A stretch of 64,000 bases of DNA. Origin: Spirodela intermedia. Lineage: Eukaryota > Streptophyta > Magnoliopsida > Alismatales > Araceae. Shown in pieces: positions 36,101-46,338 of the stretch (position 1 is its first letter; each line of letters begins with the position of its first letter). Position numbers and translations under genes: made by a program. Under the pieces are notes generated by a model that worked only from the letters and a program-made list of their open reading frames with translations, was not told the DNA's origin and searched no databases. The stretch spans positions 3,555,878-3,619,877 of the forward strand of contig LR746264.1 of NCBI GenBank assembly GCA_902729315.2, in the 5' to 3' direction.

Positions 36101-39100
36101 AGTAGCTTATGCAAATTTTGAGAAATTTATGGTATTTATTTTTTGGTACTAGTGATTTTATTTGTTGGGTGCCGTGAGGTTTTTGCCATGATATTAGGGA
36201 TTTTACTTGATGATGCATTTTTGACTGAAAATTCTAATTCCTCTTTGGAATGCAAATGGATGAAACTTGTAGCTCTTACCGGAAACTCAGGAGTAACAGC
36301 TTGTCTCCTTGTTAGTTAATGGACTTACCCAAGACGAGTTTCCAGTTCAGATATGAGTGTTGCTAAACAGTAATCATGTTAGACAAGGAGAAAAAGTAAT
36401 TAAACAAGTGGTGTTTAGAAAATTGAGCAGGCGTTTTTGGCGTTAGCTAGTGTTTGACTTTTGACGGGGCTGGAGCAGGTCATGATACTGAGTTAAATTT
36501 GGATCGCTTCCTGTACCATTTTTTCCTTTGAATAATATTACAGGATAATAAATTATTCAATATATTACTGGGACTCTTTTTGGAAAAACGAAGGTATTAA
36601 GTTATGGCGCTCACTTCATAGTCAAATGGAGTAATTTTTTATGCCCTTGTGAATTTATGGCACATCCTTTATGATTATCCCAAGGGCACCAGTCATCATA
36701 GGAATAGCAAGAAACATTTAATATGTTTTGCCCTTTCGCTGTGAATGAGGGAAAATCTGCCTTTTACTTTTGATTCTGGCCACGTATTTAATGTGTTACC
36801 ATCTTTAAAATAGTATATCATCTGATAGAATCTGCGCATCTATATTAATGCTCTCTCTTGGATTCTTTCCCGTTATATCCGTTTTGCAAAACTAATTTCT
36901 TGATGTACGACTTTTGTTTACAACGTTTCCAAACTCATTGGAGTGCGTCGTCTCTTTAATGAAAGAATGGAGAACGATTTTTATCTCCTTATGACTCTCA
37001 GCTGTTCCTAAGACATCTGAAAGTTCCCTTTTTGCTGATGTAGGCTGTCAGGCGTATGAAAACCTCACCATTGACTGCAGATGAGAAGGTGCTCATTGCT
37101 GAGGTAGCTTGACATTTGGCTTTTATTTTTTACCTTCCTGGGACTAAACATTTCTATTTAATTTAATCTGGATAACATTGCGCTCACATGATCTTCCCAG
37201 GGTCTTAAACTCTTCAAACACGAATGGATATCTGTGTGGAGGTTATTTGTCCCCCATAGAGATCCTTCCTTACTACCCAGACAGTGGCGAATTGCTACTG
37301 GAACTCAAAAATCCTATAGAAAAGATGAGTCTGTAAATGAAAAGCGTCGGCTTTATGAAGCAAAGAGAAGAAAATTAAAAGCTTCAACATCAGAATGGAA
37401 GACAACACAAGCTGAATATGAGGTCAGGTTTATTTTTATGATTTAGTCAGTAGGTTTATTCGCATCAATCAAACTAACATCATGAATGTTTCCCTCTGTC
37501 TGTTTCTTCAACTCGTAGTTTGATGATGCTGATCAAAATACTGCTGATGAAAATGGGGATAATGAAGAGGAAGCATATGTTCATGAAGCATTCTTAGCAG
37601 ATAATGAGCAAGTAGGCTCTGAGCAGAGCTCCTATGAACTTAATTTCTCTGGCATTATCAATCGGAGTATGCCATCAGTTGAAATCCCACACCCTGGGGA
37701 TACCCATGTGAGTGTACGTTTGCCTACTGTTACAGATGAACATCGAGAATCAAACCGGCACATCAATGGATTTCTCAGATCTTCAAAGTTGGTGTCTGGG
37801 CAGCAATTACATGGTGCTACCAGCCCGCAAATAATCACACCCTCCGCTGGTTCTTCAAGCTGGCTGCAATCAAGTTCTATGGCATCTACAAGCAATCTAG
37901 TCCCATCTACATATCGGATGCGTAAAAGGAAAGGAGCCCAAGTTGTTAAGTTAGCACCAGAACTACCTCCTGTGAACCTTCCTCCATCTGTGCGTGTGAT
38001 TTCTCAGTCTGCTTTCAGAAGCTATCATTCCATGTTGCCCTCTTCTGTGGTAGATAAAAGTTCTGATAACGTTCTGATTCCAAGGTTGCCTCAGAGTTTT
38101 AAGACTGATACTACCAGGGCCAGTGCTGCAAGATGTGTCTCTGTTCTCCACAAGAATGGTACCAAGAATAGTTCTGGACAGGATCTGAGAGCATCTGAAG
38201 ATCATCAAAGTGAAGAAAGCAATTGTGTCTCTGATATACAGATGCATCCTTTGCTGTTCCAAATGGCTGATGCTGAACTTCAACTTTACCGTACAAAAGA
38301 CCGTTCTTCAACTGTTTCACTGAGGGCAGATCAACAGGCTAATATAAATCTCTTTCGACCTGGGCAATCTGATTGCGTGAATGAATGTTCTGTTCCACAG
38401 TTACAGTCAAAAGGGTTATATTTGAGCAGGCAAACAATCGATTTTCATCCTCTCTTGCAAAGAACCGGTGACATAAATAACAGCTCTTCTGTTTTGCATC
38501 CAGGTAAACAACCTACTGTGTCAGAATCACCTGGTAGCCCCATGCCGGGGCAACAACAGATTGATAGTGGTCAACCAACTAAATCATGTGCAGCTCAGTA
38601 TGATAAGGATGGTGGTATTGACTTGGACATCCACTTATATTCTGCAACCAATGAAGGAAGATCGACAGGTGGAAGAGGAGCAGTTAGCCCTAGGACTGTT
38701 GATTCTAGAAACGTGTCCAAATCAGATGTTCAAAAAGAAAAATGGGAGCATGCTCATATTCCACCACTTGTCCAACGAGTGAAGAGCGATGCTGCCTCTA
38801 TGGCAGACAAATCTGTATGCTCTAGGGAGACCGCATTAGGAGTGGACTACGAATCAAGAACTTGCTCCAAATCATTGATGAGGAATGCTTTTGGAGCGAT
38901 TTTGTCCGGCCATGATATTCGGCAGCAAGTGATTGATAACAGAATTGATCGACCTTCCCCCGAAATAGTGATGGAACAGGAAGAACTAAGTGATTCAGAA
39001 GAGGAAGCAGATGATGTACAGTTTGAATGTGAAGAAATGGATGATTCTGAAGGAGAGGATTTAGATACTGAATCAGCAAGTAAGATCGAAAGAGTAAGCT

Positions 39101-39460
39101 CCCTGCATTTCGCTGGATTATCATAAGGCTTATTTTACTGTATGTCGAGTTCACTGATAGTATCCATATGGTATATTCTGTGACGAATTATGTCTTTTTC
39201 ATAGTTATTGAATCAAGCAATCTTCTTTTGTTCCTCTTGGAATTTTTTTCAATACCATATTTCCTTAAAATTTAGTTTGATATTAATCATGTTGAGCTAT
39301 TATATTTGCCCTTTGGCTGTATATTTGAAAGCATTACCTTCTTAAAAGCATCCCACGCCAGTGTTTCCATCTCATTCTCCTTGTCTCATAGGGATCTGTT
39401 CCAAATCCAAAGTCTTCAAAGTTGTGGAGTTGGATTGAGTCCAGAGGATTGTTGCGGTAG
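30180..39460 (+). CDS. Plant GON4L-like chromatin protein with SANT/Myb-like repeats
   Basis: Eight coding exons: 30180-31657, 31762-32118, 33646-33730, 34689-34745, 37044-37103, 37201-37422, 37519-39093 and 39392-39460, about 1300 residues. The N-terminal part is very acidic (EEEKEEVDDDEEDEDTDF, LQNVDDEEEYRKFL). Then come TSEQIDQLFCLINEHVQLLIQ and DPIRQHIASKVQ, typical of plant GON4L-like proteins. Exons 3-4 encode a Myb/SANT-like block (LLAMGLMEYNNDWGAIQQ, KSKHQIFVRQKNR) and exons 5-6 a second (EGLKLFKHEWISVWRLFVPH, LLPRQW). The tail is Ser-rich, with another acidic run near the end (EELSDSEEEADDVQFECEE). Animal GON4L is a nuclear transcriptional co-regulator; the plant role is unclear. The last exon is uncertain: without that splice the frame ends at 39126. 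A further acceptor at about 40414 may belong to a 3' UTR exon. Confidence 0.82.
32321..33150 (+). repeat. Pair of ~54-bp direct repeats within a GON4L-like intron
   Basis: The segment 32321-32375 (tatttatcaagtggctattc near its middle, ending ccatgcttggttt) is repeated at 33097-33150 with a few differences. The ~720 bases between them have no recognised domain. They may mark the edges of an old insertion or be part of a duplicated intron block. Confidence 0.8.
33405..33700 (+). repeat. 154-bp tandem duplication carrying a dead copy of GON4L-like exon 3
   Basis: The start of coding exon 3 (33646 onward, attgttagcaatgggactta) and about 90 bases of upstream intron are present a second time, 154 bases earlier (33492 onward). 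The earlier copy encodes LLAMGLMEYNIDWGAVQ against LLAMGLMEYNNDWGAIQ in the real exon. The real exon has the acceptor TGTAG; the copy reads TGCAA there, so it has no splice acceptor. The copy ends after the shared Gln codon, at about 33543. Confidence 0.9.
34746..37043 (+). other. Large 2.3-kb intron of the GON4L-like gene
   Basis: Spliced between the codons for NPIK and AVRRMKTSPLTADEK. A GC-richer block at about 35540-36000 contains a 136-codon open frame rich in Leu, Cys and Pro that resembles nothing I know; it may be part of an unrecognised insertion. The rest is AT-rich. Confidence 0.65.
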
Positions 39461-40773
39461 AAACTCGTCACAAGGAAAGTATAACAATTTAGTAACTGGC
39501 AGCACTACAAGGATTGATGTATTATGAAAGTCAATGTGGTATTTTATCTGGTTTTGTAATCCCCATTGGAGAGAGTTGTGTACTCATTGGATTCTCTGTT
39601 GTCTCTTCTCTTTAAACCCTAGGCTTTGAGTAGCAATTTTGTAACCAGCTAAAACTGGAATATGCTGGCTTATCCGATTGACTGAGATGACCCAGCCAGC
39701 TGAGTTTGGTAAGCTTGGATGACTAAGCTAATCACGTGAAGCCTGGTTAGGGATAAACTCCTTATTACGAATTTAAGTTCAATTGCTCGTTTTGAAAACC
39801 ATGCTCACCTAGGTAAGCCTATGACAGGAACAAAGATGGTATCAAACTGGAAGTCAGATAAACCAGAATTTGGAACCGAGATGATTAACCTAGAAATTCT
39901 AACCGTTTGTCGGACTGGCCCGTAAAGTGGCCACGGTAGAAATTCTACACTGGAGTTTTGCTTACAGTTGGTTTACCTGCAAATGATTTCTACAGAGTTA
40001 TCGCTAATTTTATCTTTTTAATTGAAACCGAGATGAGAGCCTCCTGTCAGTGATTAGTTTCTTACATGATGGTGGGGGTCTGTTCGATGTCATTTTGCAA
40101 GTGGCAGTGAAGAGGATAAGGCACTGAATTTCCAACCATTGGTCATTGTTGCCAAGTTCAACGCGTGGGCAGAATGCGACTTTCCTCTGATTTGACTTTG
40201 TTATGCTTATTTATACCATTAATGGACATCTTTGTGAATGTTAAATGTTAATGTTTTAGCATATGTTCATGGGTTTTTGTTGTGGTTTTAGTTCTCGACG
40301 AATCACTTCTAAGGTTCATGGGTGGGATATTATCTAAGAAATTCTTATAGGGGAAATATTTCATCTCCTTGGTATCATGCTACTTGTTTTGAGTACTAAA
40401 CTGTGATTTTTCCAGGAATAGACAACTCCGTCCGCTGTCACTGTGCTGAAGAATACCAGGGAAGCTCCTGAGTAAATGATTCATGATCTGCAGCAGGCCG
40501 CAGTCCAGAATTCATGTTGAATTCAATCTGAAAGGGCGAAACTTGTGCAGATGATGTGCAGATGGTGCTCGCCAAAACACCCCAGAATGTGCTCTTCAAG
40601 GACAAGAAAAAAATGCCAGTTAGTTTCTATTTCAGGCCATAATTCTTATATAACAGTCTTCAGGCCTGGAGTTTGCAGAGCATGGCATCGGATGTATCCT
40701 TGTTCAGGTGTAAGCCATGTCAAGCGTCAGATGATTGCCTTCATGGTTGACATCTCAAATCTGCTAGACATAG

Positions 40774-40815
40774 AAAGAAGGAGAAGAAGAAGAAGAAGAA
40801 GAAGAAGAAGAAGAT
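40774..40815 (+). repeat. (AGA)n trinucleotide repeat
   Basis: About 13 units of AGA/AAG with slight irregularity at the left end. Confidence 0.93.
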
Positions 40816-41149
40816 ATCTGATATTATTCTTTTTTTAATCTATGATTCAAGTAAGGGAGCTCAACGCCTCCAGTCAACGTTTTTACAGCGTTTCTAAATG
40901 CTGACGCAAGCAGCCCTCCTCCGAGTGGTGGGTCAACTGACATCCGCTTCTGACTTGAGCATTAAAATATGGGGGCCTATTTTTCTAGGCTTTTTCTTCA
41001 AATCTGCTCCTGGGTCCATTGAAGGTGCAGGTTTTCATATGTTTTCAGATGTAAATCCTGAGATCTTCTGTGTAAGTGTTTCATTCTCCTCTGGGCCATG
41101 GCCTTCCAAGTCACAGGGTCATCTGCTGATGGACCTGTGTCGGCTTTTG

Positions 41150-41151
<2 letters not shown>

Positions 41152-41190
<39 letters not shown>

Positions 41191-41230
41191 ACTGTTTCTC
41201 TCTCTATCTCTCTCTCTCTATCTCTCTATA
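41152..41230. repeat. Imperfect (CT)n tract
   Basis: A pure run to about 41185, then CT interrupted by G, A and T, followed by about ten G residues. The open frame of Leu/Ser across it is an artefact of the repeat. Confidence 0.93.
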
Positions 41231-41840
41231 TCATTAGGGGGGGGGGGTCAGGTTTCATGTTTTTATGCACCTAAAATCCAGATATCTTATACACGTGAAA
41301 TCTACTATCTTATGCATTATATTTTCTTCTTGGGTCATTGTTGATTGGCCTCAATTTTTATATTGTAGGGCTTTCAAGGAGATACTATTGATATCAGTAA
41401 TGATGGCGGCCACCTTCAATGGTCATGCCTTCCATAATAAGTACTATCCATTTTTATTTTTAAAACTCCAGTTTTTTATTTAATTTTTTAAAATTAATAA
41501 GTGAAATTACGATGATCTTACTGTCATTAGCTGAAATCTAGTTGAGTCTTGATGCAGCTGAAGACCCCTCTCTTGTGTTGGTTAATCATAGTCTCTCATC
41601 CTCTCTCCCTCCTTGCATGAGAGTTTTGAGGGAGTTACATATATCATCATCAACAAGGTATGAAGGGAATTACAATGTATTGAGGATTTTTATGATAATC
41701 AAGTTGACTTCTACCAATTTGTTATATAGCCCTTCAAACATGGCATGGTCACATTGTCAGAGTCAAATGGTGGTTTTTTTTAATTTTTAGTCAGACTCAC
41801 TTGATGGATGTGATATATATGATATTCATTCAGGTTAGCA

Positions 41841-42270
41841 ATTCTTGTGTAGTTAGCAGGAACATTAATGGCATTCCAAGTACATCTAGATTCGGTTATA
41901 TTCGGCGAATATCAACAAAAAACTTATACGTCTAGATTCAGTAATATTCAGCTAATATCAACAAATAATTTTACAAGATAAAGCTAAAATCCTAAGTTTA
42001 GTCTGTTAGGGTTGCATTTCTTGTGTAGTTTACTGGAACATTAATGGCATTCCACGTACATCTAGATTCGTTGATATTCAGCTAATATCAACAAAGAATT
42101 AGACAAGGTAAAGCCAAAATCCTAATTTTGGTGTGTCATGGGTGCAATTCTTGTGTAATTAGCTGGAATATTAATGACATTCCAAGTACATCTAGATACA
42201 GTGACATTCATCTAATATCGACAAAAAAATTATACAGGATAAAGCTCAAACTCTAATTTCGTTGGGTGTA
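41841..42270 (+). repeat. Degenerate tandem repeat, three copies of ~130 bp
   Basis: Copies start at about 41841, 42017 and 42147, each with attcttgtgta followed by ggaa(c/t)attaatg and (g/a)cattccaagtacatctaga, then taatatcaacaaa and a gataaagct/gtaaagcc segment ending cctaa. The first copy is longer (176 bp) because a ~46-bp internal block (tctagattcagtaatattca region) is itself duplicated. Copies are roughly 80-85% alike by eye. It is AT-rich, non-coding and not recognised as a known family. Confidence 0.85.
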
Positions 42271-43111
42271 TTTATAGGGGGAATATTTTTATTATCTTAT
42301 AATTATTATTTCGGAGGGATAGCTTCCTTGGTATCACTTTATTTTTAATAATATTTTGCTATTATTTATGGTTCAAAAATATATATTTGTCTAAACTTCT
42401 GAAGTTCACCGTAGAGATTCAAGTTTTCTTAATAGGATGATTTCTAGCCCACTGAGGTCCGTAGTCCCTCTCTCCATCCCTCCATCTCTCTCTCTCTCTC
42501 CTTCTCTCTCTAAATACAGATAGATACCTCATTAACCTAAAATTTAGAGGTTTACTGCATTGATTGACATTGATATTCATCTTAACCCATTAGAAGCTAA
42601 ACAACCAAAACCAGATACATCATCACATTAAGCCGATAACCTCTGAAAAAATCTCATTTTTGGATTAAGTATACTAACAATGTGGGAATTAGAGTCAAAC
42701 ATAGCTTTCCATAAGTAAAGTTGCATATTTAATCCCATTATTCAGTATTGGGTCATCTTACTTCATTGACCGCTGATGTGGCAGTCAAAGTTATATCACG
42801 GGATTTACGGTGAGAGGAATGGAATTGACGCATAAAAAGAGGGTCAAAACGGTATTATTTAATGATATGGATAGGACCTTATGAAAACACCCCTGGCCGG
42901 GACTTTATTGTGCACAAACTCCTAGTCCCGCTCCAGGCTCCTTCTTGGCGCTCCCGCAGCAGTTACCGTGTCACGGGTGGTCCTCCTTCAATGGCGTCAA
43001 GCAAGTCGTTTAATGAAGGACTCTCAAAAAGCTTGGACGAGTTATGAGCCCCCCTTCAATGGCGGTTCCCTGATACGACAACTCCCCACCCACTCTTTCT
43101 CTCCTTGCCGC

Positions 43112-43118
43112 TATAAAA
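43112..43118 (+). promoter_or_regulatory. TATA box of the glycine-rich protein gene
   Basis: TATAAAA lies 83 bases before the start codon in GC-rich surroundings. Transcription would begin near 43143, giving a ~50-base GA-rich leader. Confidence 0.7.
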
Positions 43119-43194
43119 TCAGGACCCGGCGACGCCTTACGGAGAGTCTGGAGTGAGAGTGAGTGAGAGAGATAGAGAGAGAAATATCAAGGAG

Positions 43195-43605
43195 ATGGAG
43201 AAGTGTCCGAGGGTGGTGCTGGTCCTCGTGTTGTGCCTGGCGGCGGGCTGCCCCGTGCCCGGCGATGGAAGAGGCGTGCCAACGCCGGAGGTCTACAAGC
43301 CGCAGACCTACCCAGGCTTCTTCGGTGGCCCCGGCGGCTTAGGTGGCTTCGGCGGCCCAGGCGGCGTCGGCGGCTTCGGCGGCCCAGGCGGCGTCGGCGG
43401 CCTAGGCGGTGCCGGCGGATTTCCAGGCATCCCAGGGGTGCCCAACATGGCCGGCGGAGGTGGTGCGGTGTTCGGGCCGCTTGTCCCCGGCTTCGGCAAC
43501 GTCCCCGGCTTCGGTAACGTCCCCGGCGTGTTTAACGTGCCTGTGGCGCCTGGTGGAGGCGGCTTCTTCAGCGGCGGTGGGGGAGGCGTCGCTGGGCAAC
43601 CCTGA
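43195..43605 (+). CDS. Secreted glycine-rich protein, probable cell-wall protein
   Basis: 136 residues from the Met at 43195; the frame is open for 14 more codons upstream, but those fall in the GA-rich leader. Residues 1-20 (MEKCPRVVLVLVLCLAAGC) form a signal peptide. Then comes VPTPEVYKPQTYPGFFGGPG, then about 35 residues of GG(L/F/V)GGPGG repeats, then NVPGFGNVPG repeats and a Gly-rich end GGGGGVAGQP. It resembles small plant glycine-rich putative cell-wall proteins. No catalytic domain, and the specific role is unknown. The last ten codons, the stop and the 3' flank are part of a 97-bp tandem duplication, so the stop used is in the first copy. The antisense strand is open as a Pro-rich frame, a shadow of the Gly codons. 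Confidence 0.8.
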   Translation: MEKCPRVVLVLVLCLAAGCPVPGDGRGVPTPEVYKPQTYPGFFGGPGGLGGFGGPGGVGGFGGPGGVGGLGGAGGFPGIPGVPNMAGGGGAVFGPLVPGFGNVPGFGNVPGVFNVPVAPGGGGFFSGGGGGVAGQP

Positions 43606-43769
43606 AGGACGGCTGCTCGTCGTGGGGAAGTGCAGTGCACTGCAGTGCGATGAGCTTGTTTATGTTCTACGTGGTGGGGGAGGCGTCGCTGGGCAACCCT
43701 GAAGGACGGCGGCTCGTCGTGGGGCAGTGCAGTGCACTGCAGTGCGATGAGCTTGTTTATGTTCTACGT
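43576..43769 (+). repeat. Exact 97-bp tandem duplication across the stop codon
   Basis: 43576-43672 is repeated as 43673-43769, differing at about two positions (ggctgctcg versus ggcggctcg, ggggaag versus ggggcag). A third start (ggtgggga) follows at 43770. The unit covers the codons for GGGGVAGQP, the TGA and ~65 bases of 3' flank, including the perfect 12-base palindrome GCAGTGCACTGC. Confidence 0.97.
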
Positions 43770-43920
43770 GGTGGGGAGGGAGGTCTTCTTGTGGTGGGTC
43801 TCTTAAGAGTCGGGGTTTTTTTTTGTTGGACGAACGTCTGGTTTGCTTCGATGCATATGAACTTGTTTTGATTCAGGGAGTATGGGTTGTAAAAGTGGAC
43901 ATGGTGAATCAAATGTAGTG

Positions 43921-44610
43921 CCTCTCTCCTTTCACTCTGTTCCTCTCTCTCTCACACTCTGTGTCTACATCTCTAGCTCTAGCTCTCTCTCTCTCTCTCT
44001 CGGTCTCTCTCTCTCTCGCTCTTTCTTCTTCTCGTCCTCTCCCTCTCTCTCTCTCTCTCTCTCTTTCTTCCTCTTGTTCTCTCTCTCTCTCTCTCGCTCT
44101 TTCTTCCTCTTGTTCTCTCTCTCTCTCTCTCTCGCTCTTTCTCGCGCGCGCTCTTTCTTCCTCTTGTTCTCTCCTTCCCTCTTTCTCTTTCCTCCTCTTG
44201 TTCTCTCTCTCTCTCTCTGTGTCTCTCTCGCTCTTTCTTCTTCTCGTTCTCTCCCTCCCTCTCTCTCTTTCCTCCTCTTGTTCTCTCTCTCTCTCTGTGT
44301 CTCTCTCGCTCTTTCTTCTTCTCGTTCTCTCCCTCCCTCTCTCTCTCTTTCCTTCTCTTGTTCTCTCACTCTCTCTCTCTTTCCTTACGCTTGAGGTCGA
44401 TTGTTCCGACTAAGAGTTTGGATTTCGCCAGTCTATCGTTAGTTTTCACCTTCCTCTTCATCGTTTTATTCCTTTCTCCTCCCCTCTCCTTCCATCTCTC
44501 TCTAATACCCACATTCAATGATGTCAGCGGGGTAAAGCGTTCTATGTTCCTATCTTCTCTTACTCTCTCTCTCTCTCTCTCCCTCTCCCTCCCCCTCTCT
44601 CTCTCGACAT
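43921..44610. repeat. Long pyrimidine-rich satellite block with an 80-bp unit
   Basis: Almost pure C/T on the + strand for about 450 bases (43950-44395) and again at 44560-44605. Within it, cctcctcttg recurs at exactly 80-base spacing (44191, 44271 and as ccttctcttg at 44351), and a shorter ~38-base unit (gctctttcttcctcttgttc) recurs before that. The long Leu/Ser frames on one strand and Arg/Glu frames on the other are artefacts. Confidence 0.95.
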
Positions 44611-45374
44611 CCATCTATCTCCGCAATGCATGATGCCTCTTCCTTGCCGAAGAAAACTGCTCATCCCTTCTTCGTTGTTAGCTTCCAAGCTACTCTCTAT
44701 CTCCCTCCCTCCCTCCCTCCCTCCCTCGATCCCCCGGCAACAACACTGTTTGACTATACCACTAGGTTACCACCAGGCGGTATTGAATCTCCTTCTGGCC
44801 CCTCCCTTCCATTTCTGTCCATCCATATCCGTGTCTCTCTCCCCATTTATACGCAGACATCTCTCTCTCTCTCTCTCTCTCTCTCCGAGGGTGCAACTGG
44901 GGAGCCAGAGCTCGAAGGCCGTGCAATAGAACAGCGAAGCCTCTTTACTTCACCCTCTGAGATGGTGCAATGCCGTACACCCCGTTCTTCCTGCAACTGA
45001 GTAAATACGTGTGGTGGCCAACTCTGTCTCTCTGTCTCTCTGTCTCTCTCCCCTCTCTTTCTCTCTCTTATGGCCTTGGTCAACATTTATTGACGGGACA
45101 GCCATAGGCCACACGTCGCCCACAGAGTCTTTACTGTGGACAATTCATTAATTTTCGACTTTTTACGTTAATAAATACTTACATATTAATATTATCACAA
45201 TATTTAAAACATAGAAAATATGGGAGAGGGAAAATGGGCTTCTAGCTTGCTGACCCCAGCCTGGGCCATACGTCTCTTACAAAAGCCCAAGTTTTAATGA
45301 TTTGGGCCTACCTTGGCTTCTATAAGGGCCACGTCACCTCCACCTTTATATCATGGCTGTATGCTTGTCATGAG

Positions 45375-45405
<31 letters not shown>

Positions 45406-45603
45406 CACTTTTATTTTGGGCCCATTGCAGCATGTCATTGCTGTTATCCTCTCATTGGGCAACATGGAAAGATAGAGAGGAAGAAGAGTGAGAATGTCCT
45501 TACAATCTCTATTCATCATCGAAAACATGATTGACCATCCCCCTTGCCCACTCTCTCTCCCCCTCTCCCTCTCTCCCACTCTATTGTTGTCTCATATATA
45601 TAG

Positions 45604-45670
<67 letters not shown>

Positions 45671-46286
45671 CTTAACAATAATTCTGGTTCTTTACAGAAA
45701 AATATATTTTATTAGTCAAGACTTGGTGTAGATTTTACTCTACCATGATAAAGTCAACAATGGCTCTACATGATTAATCACTTATCAAGTGGGAAATGAC
45801 AACTATGCCCTCGATTTTTGCTACACTCTTGTTCCCTAATTATTTGTTCAAAACTCTTCTGTCACAAGTTTTTGTTAGTAATTGATCTAGAAAATAGAAT
45901 CACATAATTATATTTATTTTATTTATAGTAATTTTAATCTTAATTATCACAAAATAATAGATCACACGTGACAAGGTCCCCTGCATTGATAATTTCATTT
46001 ATTTTATATTTTCTTTATTCTAGTCTCCTCTGAAAAACTTAATGAATCTTTTTTCTTTATTTCCAGTAATGATTCTCCTTTACTATTTATAGATTATACA
46101 ATTTTTTCCTCCCCTATTTCTGAGTGATAATTCGTAAGGGAATTACTATCTCTGGGTGTGAATTAGGCCCAAATAATGCAAAAATGGGGAATAAAGTTAT
46201 TATATTTGAGGTTTTTTTTTTTTTTGGGATTATTTTCGTGCGGGGGTGGTAGTTGGACAAAGCGATCCCATGATGATAGCGCACGT
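44611..46286. other. Spacer with more simple repeats
   Basis: Contains (CTCC)n at about 44698-44728, CT runs at 44861-44885 and 45375-45405, GA at 45611-45670 and AT-rich sequence from 45680 to 46200. No gene is supported. The 44626-45000 open frame is largely repeat-derived. Confidence 0.6.
45611..45670 (+). repeat. (GA)n microsatellite, about 29 units
   Basis: A perfect GA run directly after a TATATATAGATATA stretch. Confidence 0.98.
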
Positions 46287-46293
46287 TATAAAA
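46287..46293 (+). promoter_or_regulatory. TATA box of the TAF8-like gene
   Basis: TATAAAA lies 52 bases before the chosen ATG. The predicted transcription start at about 46320 would leave only a very short leader. Confidence 0.6.
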
Positions 46294-46317
46294 CCATTCG
46301 TCGTGTAGGGTTTTAAA

Positions 46318-46332
46318 ATGGCGAGTTTATGA
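46318..46332 (+). other. Four-codon upstream frame before the TAF8-like ATG
   Basis: ATG GCG AGT TTA TGA precedes the main start by 6 bases. It is followed by an out-of-frame ATG at 46329 overlapping its stop codon. If transcription starts upstream of 46318, these would lower main-frame translation. With a start near 46320 they may be excluded from the mRNA. Confidence 0.4.
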
Positions 46333-46338
46333 ACATGA

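Larger units (their letters stand above)
39461..43111. other. Spacer with 3' UTR candidates and simple repeats
   Basis: The first kilobase probably holds the GON4L-like 3' untranslated region, possibly with an extra exon after the acceptor at about 40406-40414. Further on are (AGA)n at about 40774-40815, CT runs at 41152-41230, a poly-G run at about 41238-41247, the 41841-42270 tandem repeat and a CT run at about 42486-42500. From about 42880 the sequence is GC-richer and leads into the glycine-rich gene. No other gene seen. Confidence 0.55.

Noticed and set aside
43308-43640. Pro-rich - strand frame opposite the glycine-rich gene
   Set aside because: Complement of Gly codons; it has no signal peptide or promoter of its own.
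43882-44413. Long Leu/Ser and Arg/Glu frames
   Set aside because: Products of the C/T repeat in both strands; no real coding content.
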